Positions 53,940-61,690 of a stretch of 64,000 bases of DNA are shown piece after piece; position 1 is the first letter of the stretch, and each line of letters begins with the position of its first letter. The notes under the pieces are model-generated. The model did not search any database and was not told where the DNA came from. It was given only the letters and a program-made list of their open reading frames with translations. Origin of the DNA: Metabacillus sp. FJAT-52054 (GTDB lineage: Bacteria; Bacillota; Bacilli; Bacillales; Bacillaceae); contig NZ_CP147407.1 in NCBI RefSeq assembly GCF_037201815.1, positions 558,001 to 622,000 on the forward strand, given 5' to 3'. Position numbers and translations under genes: made by a program.

Positions 53940-54206
53940 TGGCGGGCTTTCAACTTGGGATAGGGCGGATTTAACTTGGCAGAGGGCGGATTTACGGGCG
54001 GAAATTTGTCAATAACGGGCAAAGGTGTGTCGATAGTGGGCAAAATTGTGTCGATTACGGGCAAGTGAGGGTATTGCTGGTTCAATGGAGGAGCGGAGTG
54101 TCGAATATCAACGGAGATTTGTCGGATAGAAACCTCTACATGTCGAATATCAACGCGATTTTGTCGAATATCAACGCGGTGTTGTCGAATAGCGACCAGG
54201 AGACAC
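53940..54206. repeat. Array D: 21-bp modules, the second half carrying TGTCGAA
   Basis: Three sub-blocks: GGCGGATTT modules (about 53961-54003), TGTC(A/G)AT..GGGCAAA modules (54007-54069), and TGTCGAATATCAACG modules (54099-54195). Within a sub-block the step is 21 bp. Exact TGTCGAA occurs at 54099, 54141, 54162 and 54183 and TGTCGGA at 54120. It lies in the convergent gap between yfkD and yfkAB. Confidence 0.88.
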
Positions 54207-54235
54207 CATCCACCAAAAATCGCAGCCTTACCAAA

Positions 54236-54271
54236 CTAAAAAAACTGCAAAGCCCCAAGGCTTTACAGTTT
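54236..54271 (-). terminator. Terminator of yfkAB
   Basis: AAACTGCAAAGCC/GGCTTTACAGTTT, minus-strand T-run; overlaps the yfkAB stop codon. Confidence 0.85.
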
Positions 54272-55384
54272 CGCTTTCTTCATGGTGAAATCTTCATTCG
54301 CATAGTAGCTGTTTTTCACCAGAATATTTGGGCCGAGGCATTGGACGCTCGGGCAGTGGCAGCTTAATGACTTGGCGATTGGTGAACCAGACCACTTTTC
54401 ATAGGCGCTCTGAAGAGTTGATGTCTGAATGTTGCCGAGTGGAGGAGTATCGCCGAAGTCCGTTACAATGACTTCTCCCGTGAAAATATTGACGTTCAAG
54501 CGGGAACGGCCATCCGGGTCATTCCGGACCGTTACGTTTTTCGAAGCACGCAGTCTCCTCATCAGCTCCAAATCCTCATCAGAATCACTGCATGCATAAA
54601 ACGGCAAGGTGCCGAACAGCATCCAAACATCTTCATTTCGTACATCCAGCAGATTATGAATCGCTTGGCGTGTTTCCTCCAGGGAAAGAGTTTCAAGTGC
54701 GCTCGCAAAGTCACTCGGGTACATAGGGTGCACCTCATGCCTTTGACACAGCATTTCCTCTGTAATCTGCTTGTGGATTTTTTCAAGATATGGGAGTGTG
54801 CGCTTATTCAGCATTGTCTCTGCGGACACGGTTACACCTGCAGCGACAAGCGCACGGCTGTTTTCCACCATCCGGTCAAAATATTTCGCGCGCTGCTCAA
54901 AGGTCGGCTTTTTCTCCATCATTGCGAAGCCGCCTTCCGCAAAGTCCTCCATCGTGCCCCAGTTATGGGAGATGTGCAGAACATCCAGGTAAGGAATGAT
55001 TTTCTCATACCTGGCCAGATCAAGTGTCAGGTTTGAATTGATCTGAGTGCGGACACCGCGCTCATGCGCATATTTCAAAAGCGGCACAACATAGCTGTTT
55101 ACCGACTTCATCGACATCATCGGCTCACCACCCGTAATGCTGAACGACCGCAAATTCGGAATTTCATCCAAACGGCGGATCAGCAGGTCCAGAGGAAGCG
55201 CGTTCGGATCCTTCGGTGTCAGCGTATAGCCGACGGCGCAATGCTCGCACCTCATATTGCAAAGCGTTGTCGTCGTAAACTCAACGTTCGTCAAGGTTGG
55301 CTTTCCATATTGTTCTATGTCCATATAAGCTTCCCACGGGTCGTAAGAAGGGGTAATAGGGGGTAAACTGTGAGTAGTGCTCAT
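54263..55384 (-). CDS. yfkAB: Radical SAM protein YfkAB
   Basis: 373 aa from the ATG after AAGGAG, equal to the full-length B. subtilis YfkAB. CNMRCEHC (C-x3-C-x2-C) binds the SAM [4Fe-4S] cluster; SITGGEPMMS is the SAM GGE motif. The C-terminal CHCPSVQCLGPN suggests an auxiliary cluster (CxCx5C type). Reaction unknown. Confidence 0.93.
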   Translation of the reverse strand: MSTTHSLPPITPSYDPWEAYMDIEQYGKPTLTNVEFTTTTLCNMRCEHCAVGYTLTPKDPNALPLDLLIRRLDEIPNLRSFSITGGEPMMSMKSVNSYVVPLLKYAHERGVRTQINSNLTLDLARYEKIIPYLDVLHISHNWGTMEDFAEGGFAMMEKKPTFEQRAKYFDRMVENSRALVAAGVTVSAETMLNKRTLPYLEKIHKQITEEMLCQRHEVHPMYPSDFASALETLSLEETRQAIHNLLDVRNEDVWMLFGTLPFYACSDSDEDLELMRRLRASKNVTVRNDPDGRSRLNVNIFTGEVIVTDFGDTPPLGNIQTSTLQSAYEKWSGSPIAKSLSCHCPSVQCLGPNILVKNSYYANEDFTMKKAKL

Positions 55385-55513
55385 TATCAAAACTCCTTAA
55401 ATAAAATCACAATCTCCATCTTATCATGAATCTCCAGTACCGTGCATAAAGGAAAGTTGTCAATTCACAAGAAATCCGCTACTATGAAAACGGTGAAAGG
55501 AGTGAATGCAAAA

Positions 55514-55711
55514 ATGGGAAACGCCGCAAAAGATAAAGACTCACAAATAGATTATTTAAAAAACCGCCTGAATATGTTCATGGAGGTTATCGATTCAATG
55601 GATCCCGAATCAACGGATCTTGAAGACGTAGACCGCCTGATCCAGATGCTTGATGATTTGGAAGGCAAGTTTGACCGGTTTAAGAAGGATTGGGATCAGG
55701 AAGAAGAGTGA
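55514..55711 (+). CDS. SE1561 family small protein
   Basis: 65 aa from the ATG after AAAGGAG. DSQIDYLKNRLNMFMEVIDSMDPESTDLEDVDRLIQMLDDLE is the SE1561 consensus; an acidic helical hairpin. Commonly next to yfkAB in Bacilli and Staphylococci. Function unknown. Confidence 0.85.
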   Translation: MGNAAKDKDSQIDYLKNRLNMFMEVIDSMDPESTDLEDVDRLIQMLDDLEGKFDRFKKDWDQEEE

Positions 55712-55713
55712 GG

Positions 55714-55741
55714 AGATCATCTGAGGGTGGTCTTTTTTTTT
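55714..55741 (+). terminator. Terminator of the SE1561 gene
   Basis: GATCATC-TGAG-GGTGGTC then nine T. Confidence 0.8.
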
Positions 55742-55766
55742 GTCATTTTTAAATATAAATAGAAAG

Positions 55767-55781
55767 CAGACACTCTGTCTG
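55767..55781. promoter_or_regulatory. Palindrome next to a -10-like element
   Basis: CAGAC-ACTCT-GTCTG directly followed by TATGAT (55783-55788), upstream of the three-gene membrane/GNAT unit. Possible operator. Confidence 0.35.
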
Positions 55782-55833
55782 TTATGATAAAATTCAAATG
55801 GAATATTATGGTTCATATAACAGGAGTGGAGAA

Positions 55834-56139
55834 TTGAAATACAAACATGTCCTGATTATCCTGGTCGTCATCCTTGCCATCTTTACCGCTTCAATTTATC
55901 TATACACCCAATCAAAATTGAATTTCATCAAAGATAAGGTCCTTTCCCTGCATCCCGAAATCACTCGAATCAATAAAACCGCAGCGCTTGGGAGCTGGGG
56001 AGAATTCTATGCAGAGTTCGTGCTGGAAGTGGAGGCTGACGGGGTGCATTACCGCTTATGGACGGATGGAGAAGGAAATCCGGACCCTTTTGTGGAATGG
56101 GAACGAATCGGAACTTCAACATTAAAAGGGAAGAAATGA
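55834..56139 (+). CDS. Membrane-anchored small protein, unrecognised
   Basis: 101 aa from TTG with AGGAGTGG upstream. One N-terminal helix (HVLIILVVILAIFTASIYLY) then an extracytoplasmic domain (LNFIKDKVLSLHPEITRINKTAALGSWGEFYAEFVLEVEADGVHYRLWTDGEG). First gene of a unit with the next two; the following start is 1 nt after its stop. Confidence 0.7.
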   Translation: MKYKHVLIILVVILAIFTASIYLYTQSKLNFIKDKVLSLHPEITRINKTAALGSWGEFYAEFVLEVEADGVHYRLWTDGEGNPDPFVEWERIGTSTLKGKK

Positions 56140-56140
56140 T

Positions 56141-56554
56141 ATGAAAATGAGAAAAATCAGAGGTTTTGTTTATTGTACATGGCTTCTGTTGTCCATGTTT
56201 GTTTCACTAGCCATATGTAAATTCACAATACCTGTAAGAAGCGACTCTTTTCCAGACGCAGTGGACTACATTTGCAGCATTATTTTCCTGATCGGATCTG
56301 CAGTTTGCTGGAGCACAGTTGTCTATGAAGCGGGAAACTATCTAAAATCGAGAAATCGCCAGGGGCTTTTGGGGCTGCTCTTGTTTGCCCTGCTTGTCAC
56401 CACCTACGCTTACTTTTTCAGGGGGATGTATTCCTGGGCGACGTATTTCTTGCTACCGTTTACCGGAACCCTTGTGATTGGATTTTTACACTACGGATTT
56501 ACCAGCCTTGTAGATAGAAAACGAACAAAGGGGAAACCAGAATGGACATTCTAG
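56141..56554 (+). CDS. Four-helix membrane protein, unrecognised
   Basis: 137 aa with four hydrophobic segments (about 9-27, 43-63, 75-93, 103-122). GGGAAG precedes the ATG. Its 3' end overlaps the GNAT gene by 13 nt. No family recognised; likely works with the two neighbours because of tight coupling. Confidence 0.7.
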   Translation: MKMRKIRGFVYCTWLLLSMFVSLAICKFTIPVRSDSFPDAVDYICSIIFLIGSAVCWSTVVYEAGNYLKSRNRQGLLGLLLFALLVTTYAYFFRGMYSWATYFLLPFTGTLVIGFLHYGFTSLVDRKRTKGKPEWTF

Positions 56555-57471
56555 AAATCAGCCGGCGTCCTGAACTTTTTGAAAAGGCTCTTCAGGCATT
56601 CTGGGGAGAATGGGGAAGCCATGAGAACCGCGCGTTTTACGAAGACTGCATGAAGCAATCGTGTAAAACCGATTCCGATCTTCCGAGATTTTATATCGGA
56701 CTCCAAAACGATGAAATCATCGGTACATACGCCTTGCTCAGAAATGACATAAACAGTCGCCAGGATTTACATCCATGGCTTGCCTGTCTGTATGTGGATC
56801 CGGCTTACCGGGGGAAGGAACTCGGTAGGGATCTTCTTGAGCATGGGCTGCGGGAAGCGGCTGAAAAAGGGTACAAGACTCTATATTTAACAACTGATAT
56901 AGACGGCTATTATGAGAAATACGGGTGGATCCATTCGGGAGAGGCATATGGACCTGGCGGAGGATCGATTAAGGTTTATGCAAAAAAAGCTGTTAAAGAA
57001 AATTCTTCAGCCCATAAACGGGGTTCCCTTCGTTCCCAAATTCGGCCTTTTACTGAGCAAGACCTCCCAATCATTCTTTCACACTCTTCTCAGGCAATTA
57101 GTGACGGAACCCTTGGCGAAGCCCGCCCGTCAGATAAAAAAGCGGGCCCGCTTGTTCAGTCACTATTGGATAAAGGGTGCAAGTATTTAGTTGCAAAGGA
57201 TGGAGATGCCTTTCAAGGATGGGTTTTGATTGGAGGGGGCAAGGATTCGCTTACAGATCAAACGTATGGATTTGTCTATGAACTCTACGTGCTTGAGCCT
57301 TTCAGGAAAAATGGGCTTGGCAGGAAACTGATGGAAGAGGCTATGAACCATCTTAAATCGGAAGGTCATAAAGAAGTTCGTTTAAGCGTGTTTGCAGGAA
57401 ATCAAGCGATACAGCTTTATGAAGAAATGGGATTTGCGCCGCGGACGTTAGTGATGAGCAGTAGAATATAA
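56542..57471 (+). CDS. Tandem GNAT-domain acetyltransferase
   Basis: 309 aa with two GNAT domains: about 1-150 (VDPAYRGKELGRDLLEHGL, TTDIDGYYEKYGWIHSG) and about 170-309 (VLEPFRKNGLGRKLMEEAM, NQAIQLYEEMGFAPR), each with the acetyl-CoA loop. A degraded copy of part of the first domain lies just downstream (57483-57605). Substrate unknown; the operon with two membrane proteins is unusual. Confidence 0.85.
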   Translation: MDILEISRRPELFEKALQAFWGEWGSHENRAFYEDCMKQSCKTDSDLPRFYIGLQNDEIIGTYALLRNDINSRQDLHPWLACLYVDPAYRGKELGRDLLEHGLREAAEKGYKTLYLTTDIDGYYEKYGWIHSGEAYGPGGGSIKVYAKKAVKENSSAHKRGSLRSQIRPFTEQDLPIILSHSSQAISDGTLGEARPSDKKAGPLVQSLLDKGCKYLVAKDGDAFQGWVLIGGGKDSLTDQTYGFVYELYVLEPFRKNGLGRKLMEEAMNHLKSEGHKEVRLSVFAGNQAIQLYEEMGFAPRTLVMSSRI

Positions 57472-57482
57472 ATGGTCCTGAA

Positions 57483-57605
57483 GGGCTATGATACTCTTTA
57501 CTTAACAACGATATAAAACGGCTATTATTAGAAAACGGATCGTTCCATTCGGGGAATGCACATGGATTTGGCGAAGGAACGATTAGTTTATGAAAAATTT
57601 GCAGC
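57483..57605 (+). pseudogene. Relic duplicate of the first GNAT domain
   Basis: About 120 bp matching 56873-56995 of the GNAT gene: shared blocks include ACGGCTATTAT, CCATTCGGG, CATGGA and GATTA-GTTTATG. Several indels and an in-frame stop break the frame. Confidence 0.75.
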
Positions 57606-57718
57606 ATTCAATCATTGCGGGGTTGCCGGCTAAGAATCTAACTTGTTGTAGAATTTAAAGGAATGTGGGTATATGTTATAGTAAGAACATAGCTACTTTC
57701 ATTTAAGGATGTGTGTAA

Positions 57719-57961
57719 ATGGAAAATGAACAGTTATTGAAAGCCATTCTAGAACGGTTCGATAAAGTCGATCAGCAATTTAGCGAAGTGCTGCAAAGAC
57801 TAGATAGTATAGAGAAAAGCCAACAAGAGGATATTAAAGGAACACTTAATCTGATTAACAAAAAAGTTGATGGTATTACCTATGATGTTGATTATTTAAG
57901 CGAAAAAACAGGTAAGCACGATACTAAAATAAATAGTCTTGAAAAGAGATTTCAGTCATGA
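57719..57961 (+). CDS. Small coiled-coil protein
   Basis: 80 aa, entirely heptad-patterned (ILERFDKVDQQFSEVLQRLDSIEK; KVDGITYDVDYLSEKTGKHDTKINSLEKRF). Resembles small coiled-coil proteins often found in phage-like or conjugative contexts, but nothing of that kind is next to it. AAGGA lies upstream and a terminator about 70 nt downstream. Confidence 0.65.
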   Translation: MENEQLLKAILERFDKVDQQFSEVLQRLDSIEKSQQEDIKGTLNLINKKVDGITYDVDYLSEKTGKHDTKINSLEKRFQS

Positions 57962-58026
57962 AAAAAGCATATGTATTTATGCGATTCTTATTTAGATCTT
58001 AAAAATATCAGCCAGTACATGTATTG

Positions 58027-58058
58027 TATACCCTCCACCCCATGAGGGTATTTTTTTA
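58027..58058 (+). terminator. Terminator of the coiled-coil gene
   Basis: ATACCCTC/GAGGGTAT then TTTTTT. Confidence 0.85.
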
Positions 58059-58083
58059 TATTGATTATTCCCGTTTTATATTA

Positions 58084-58103
58084 TATTATCAAAAGTGATA
58101 ATA
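58084..58103. promoter_or_regulatory. Candidate operator for the helix-turn-helix regulator
   Basis: TATTATCA-AAAG-TGATAATA, a perfect 8-bp inverted repeat 19 bp upstream of the regulator start codon. Confidence 0.5.
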
Positions 58104-58122
58104 ATAAGAGGTGAATGCCGTA

Positions 58123-58659
58123 ATGAATCAAACATCCAAAGCGAAACTCCTACTGCATCCGGTCAGAATGAAAATTGCGCAGGCTTTAATTAATGGGAGA
58201 GAGCTGTCTGCCCAGCAGTTTTCAGAACGGATTGACGGAGTTCCTACTGCCACCTTGTACCGGCATATCAATAAGCTTTTAGAAGCGGAAATTATTGAAG
58301 TCGTTCAGGAAAATCCGATCCGGGGAACGGTGGAAAAGATTTATGCTCTAAAGAAAACCGGGGCTGCGACGCCAGAGGATCTTGAGAAGATTACGAAGGA
58401 AGAACATCTGGATCTTTTCGCCGCGTTTACGAATCAGTTAGCCGGCATGTATGAAGACTATTTAAGCCAGGAAACATTTAATTTGATAGAGGATGGAGTC
58501 GGGTACCGGGTAGCAAGTGTTCATTTAACGGATGAAGAGTTCATGGAACTGATGGGGAAAATGGCCAGCCTGATGATGGAAGCCATGGAGCAGCAGCCAT
58601 CACCGGAACGGAGAACAAGGCATATCGGAACGATCACAATCCCTGATCCGGAAAAATAA
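58123..58659 (+). CDS. ArsR-like winged-helix regulator of the ABC exporter
   Basis: 178 aa; the ATG at 58123 is preferred since AGAGGTGA lies 8 nt upstream. HTH about 10-80: LLHPVRMKIAQALING...LSAQQFSERIDGVPTATLYRHINKLLEAEIIEVV. The C-terminal half is helical, like the YdfF/helix_turn_helix_20-type regulators (LTDEEFMELMGKMASLMMEAMEQ). It precedes the ABC genes by 20 nt; autoregulation through the palindrome is likely. Confidence 0.87.
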   Translation: MNQTSKAKLLLHPVRMKIAQALINGRELSAQQFSERIDGVPTATLYRHINKLLEAEIIEVVQENPIRGTVEKIYALKKTGAATPEDLEKITKEEHLDLFAAFTNQLAGMYEDYLSQETFNLIEDGVGYRVASVHLTDEEFMELMGKMASLMMEAMEQQPSPERRTRHIGTITIPDPEK

Positions 58660-58679
58660 AGGCAGAGGAGGCGGCTATA

Positions 58680-59594
58680 TTGTCCAATATTATTGAAGTT
58701 TCAGGAGCAGCAAAATCATTTGGAAAAGAGTCCGTGCTGAACGGAGTGGATTTTACCGTGAAAAAAGGGGAAATCCTTGGTCTGCTTGGACCGAATGGGG
58801 CAGGGAAGACAACTCTGATCCGGATTCTGAACGGGGTCATCACTCCTGACCAGGGAACGATCCGGGTTGCGGGTTTTGACCCTGTAGCAGAAGGCGATGA
58901 AATCAGGAAAATATCCGGTATTGTGACGGAAAATGCCGGTCTGTATCACGAGATGAGCGGTCTGGATAATTTGAAGTTTTTCGCTGACCTTTATAAAGTT
59001 CAGGATAAGAGTGAAATCGGCCGGCTGCTGAAGCTGTTTGATATGGAGGAGTATCAGCATAGACTGGCTGGAACGTACAGTACGGGGATGAAGAAGAGAC
59101 TGGCCCTTGCGAAGGCACTCATCCATAAGCCGGAAATTTTGTTCTTGGATGAACCAACGAACGGCCTCGATCCGGACGGAATCAACCTCGTTCTCTCCTA
59201 CTTGAAAAAGTACAATGAAGAAACAGGCACGACGATTATCATCTGCTCACACGTTTTGCATCAGCTGGAAACCATCTGTGATTCGTTTGCCTTTATGGAA
59301 AATCATACGATTGCCGAACAAGGTTCTTTATCGGAACTGACGGAGAAATATATAACCGAGCTATCGGTCGTGATTGAGACGGATTGGCCGGGAAGGAACG
59401 GAATGGACATCGTTAAAGGTGGGTTTCTCCGCTGCCGGGTAAAATCAAAAAGGGGGATTTCAGATCTTTTGAAGGAAATCCTGCAAACCCATTCCGTTTA
59501 TTCTGTCAGCATCGAAAACATTTCCGTTGAAACCATCTACTTCAAAATAAGGGAGGCCCATCATGGACAAAACCGTCATCACAGCCATCTTTAA
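58680..59594 (+). CDS. ABC transporter ATPase
   Basis: 304 aa starting at TTG. Walker A LGPNGAGKTT, Q-loop GIVTENAG, signature YSTGMKKRLALA (STG variant of LSGGQ), Walker B ILFLDEPTNGLD. The C-terminal tail (about 215-304) is typical of DrrA/YhaQ-type exporter ATPases. Overlaps the permease start by 32 nt. Confidence 0.9.
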   Translation: MSNIIEVSGAAKSFGKESVLNGVDFTVKKGEILGLLGPNGAGKTTLIRILNGVITPDQGTIRVAGFDPVAEGDEIRKISGIVTENAGLYHEMSGLDNLKFFADLYKVQDKSEIGRLLKLFDMEEYQHRLAGTYSTGMKKRLALAKALIHKPEILFLDEPTNGLDPDGINLVLSYLKKYNEETGTTIIICSHVLHQLETICDSFAFMENHTIAEQGSLSELTEKYITELSVVIETDWPGRNGMDIVKGGFLRCRVKSKRGISDLLKEILQTHSVYSVSIENISVETIYFKIREAHHGQNRHHSHL

Positions 59595-60384
59595 AAAAGA
59601 CATCACCCAGCTGATCCGGACGAAAAACCTGTTTGTCACGCTCATCGTCATCCCGCTGATTTTCAGCACGGTGTTTCCAGTCGCTATGTCCTGCTTCGTC
59701 CTGTTTGCAGACGTGGGAAGCATGATGGACCCGGCCATGCTTCAGCTTATCGATAAAATGATAACCGGGCTTCAAGCCGGTGCAATGCCGGAACTGAATC
59801 AGAAATTTTTCTACATCTTTACGAATTATCTGTATCCGTCTTTATTTTTACTCATTCCAATCATCACGTCCTCCGTCATCGCCGCCAACAGCTTTGCCGG
59901 AGAAAAGGAGCGCCGGACACTGGAAAGCCTCCTGTTTTCACCGATCACAATTAAGGAGCTTTTCGCAGGGAAAGTGCTGGCTTCCTTTATTCCATCTGTT
60001 GCCGTTTCGCTCATCAGCTTCATCATAAGCGGCATCATCATCAATGCGACCGGCTTCATCCTGTTTGAAAAATTGATTTTTCCATCAGGTAAATGGCTTG
60101 TGCTGATCCTTTGTCTGTCACCGCTCGTCATGATCATGACAATTCTATTAAATGTCATCATCTCAGCAAAAGTGAAAACCTATCAGGAAGCACAAAACAT
60201 CGGCGGAATTATTGTTCTTCCCGTCATTGGGATGCTAGTCGGGCAGCTAAGCGGCCTTTTCCTGCTTGGAATTGAGCTCATGCTGATGATCTCAACTGCT
60301 GTCCTGCTGCTTAATGTTTTTCTGTTTTACTGGATTATGAAGTTTAATAATCGGAATTCGCTGTTTGAGAATCAGATTGGATGA
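59563..60384 (+). CDS. ABC-2 type permease (YhaP/NatB-like)
   Basis: 273 aa with about six helices, GGGAGG 6 nt before the ATG. FKKDITQLIRTKNLFVTLIVIPLIFS and the loop SSVIAANSFAGEKERRTLESLLFSPITIKELFAGKVLASFIPS are the ABC-2 permease signature (ExxxxTxExLL). Export of an ion, antibiotic or lipid is expected; the substrate is not readable. Confidence 0.9.
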   Translation: MDKTVITAIFKKDITQLIRTKNLFVTLIVIPLIFSTVFPVAMSCFVLFADVGSMMDPAMLQLIDKMITGLQAGAMPELNQKFFYIFTNYLYPSLFLLIPIITSSVIAANSFAGEKERRTLESLLFSPITIKELFAGKVLASFIPSVAVSLISFIISGIIINATGFILFEKLIFPSGKWLVLILCLSPLVMIMTILLNVIISAKVKTYQEAQNIGGIIVLPVIGMLVGQLSGLFLLGIELMLMISTAVLLLNVFLFYWIMKFNNRNSLFENQIG

Positions 60385-60386
60385 GG

Positions 60387-60414
60387 GGCTTATTCATTGG
60401 GAATAAGCCTTTTT
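60387..60414 (+). terminator. Terminator of the ABC operon
   Basis: GGCTTATTC-ATTGG-GAATAAGCC then TTTTT. Confidence 0.88.
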
Positions 60415-60501
60415 GGTGAATCCTCTCTTTGTTTCCTATAAATTAACACCTCTTGTATGATATATATAAATAAAAGAGTGAGATTGACAGGGGGCAAAAA
60501 A

Positions 60502-61362
60502 ATGAAAATCGAATTCCTTGGCACAGGCGGGGCGATGACGATCCCGAGGCCTCTATGCCGGTGCGCGGTTTGTGAGGAAGCAAGAGAGATTGGCGTTCCT
60601 TACAGCCGTTCCGGTCCGAGTCTTTTTATACACGGGCTCAATCTGCTATTCGATACGCCGGAAGATATTTATTTTCAGATTAACCGGTCCTCCATTCAAT
60701 CGATTGATGGGGTGTTTTATTCCCATTGGCATCCGGATCATGTGATGGGGAGACGGATTTTAGAATCACTGAATGCGGATTGGAAAAATCACCCCTCAAG
60801 CCACACGAAAACAAAGGTGTATTTGCCGAAGCAGGTAGCCGTGGATTTTCAGCGCTTCCTTGGCAGCGGGGATCACTTTGCCTTTTTCGAACAGCAGGGA
60901 TTTGTGGATCTTCGTGAATTAAAAGACGGCGATTCAGTGTGGGTGAAGGACACGATCATTACACCGTTCCGGCTGGCAGAAGACTATGTGTATGCCTTTT
61001 TACTCGAGAATTCCGAGCAAAAAGTCGTCATCGCCATGGATGAAACGAATAACTGGAAACCGGGACCAGAGGTAAAGGGAGCGGACCTTGCCATCTTGCC
61101 GGCGGGTATTTTCGAGACGCATCCGCTGACAGGAGAAAGACTGATTGCAGCCGATCATCCTCTATTAAAAGAAGAATGTACGTTTACAGAAACCATCGGA
61201 ATTATTAAAGCACTTGGGGCTAAAAAAACCATGCTGACCCATATAGAAGAAATCAGCGGCCTGAGCCATGACGATCTGAAAGAGGTTGAAAAATTACTGG
61301 CGGCAGAGGGATTGAATGTGGAATTTGCATACGACACCCTCATCGTTTATACGGATCATTAA
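60502..61362 (+). CDS. Metallo-beta-lactamase-fold hydrolase (PhnP-like)
   Basis: 286 aa from the ATG after GACAGGGGGC. MBL motifs: LGTGGAMTIPRPLCRCAVCEEAR (with a CxC...C cluster as in PhnP), HGLNLLFDTPED, YSHWHPDHVMG, VVIAMDET and MLTHIEEISG. PhnP proteins hydrolyse cyclic phosphodiesters. No phosphonate genes are nearby, so the substrate is open. Confidence 0.85.
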   Translation: MKIEFLGTGGAMTIPRPLCRCAVCEEAREIGVPYSRSGPSLFIHGLNLLFDTPEDIYFQINRSSIQSIDGVFYSHWHPDHVMGRRILESLNADWKNHPSSHTKTKVYLPKQVAVDFQRFLGSGDHFAFFEQQGFVDLRELKDGDSVWVKDTIITPFRLAEDYVYAFLLENSEQKVVIAMDETNNWKPGPEVKGADLAILPAGIFETHPLTGERLIAADHPLLKEECTFTETIGIIKALGAKKTMLTHIEEISGLSHDDLKEVEKLLAAEGLNVEFAYDTLIVYTDH

Positions 61363-61383
61363 TAATAGAAAGTAGGAATCATT

Positions 61384-61604
61384 TTGAGTGATCTATTTGA
61401 GCTTGTTACGGATTTGTTGAACTAGTAATCGATTTTTTCCCAACGAAGAAAAATAGGGAGTTTAAAAGAAAATTCAAAGAACTGAAAAACAGCTTTAGAG
61501 ATTACATTTTGAAACTTGATATGAAGCTTATTCATGTGGATGATGATTATATCAGGAAGACAAAAACCGAACTTGATCAGCTTTTGAAACGGGAGCGGCT
61601 ATGA
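61384..61604 (+). pseudogene. Small gene with a frameshift
   Basis: Frame 1 from a TTG at 61384 reads LSDLFELVTDLLN then stops at 61423; the next frame continues VIDFFPTKKNREFKRKFKEL to a stop at 61604 (about 73 codons in all). Both halves look protein-like (charged helix, LDQLLKRERL at the end). Either a frameshifted gene or a start I failed to see. Family unknown. Confidence 0.4.
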
Positions 61605-61690
61605 ATCATGTATCCCCTTACAATTACAAAAATGAAGGAGTATAATAAATTTAGAGATTACCATACATAAGCACAAAGGGGAGAGTACGG

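Noticed and set aside
58084..58103. Fur/PerR box
   Set aside because: The half sites TGATAAT and ATTATCA are in the outward order, with a 4-bp gap, unlike the 7-1-7 Fur box.
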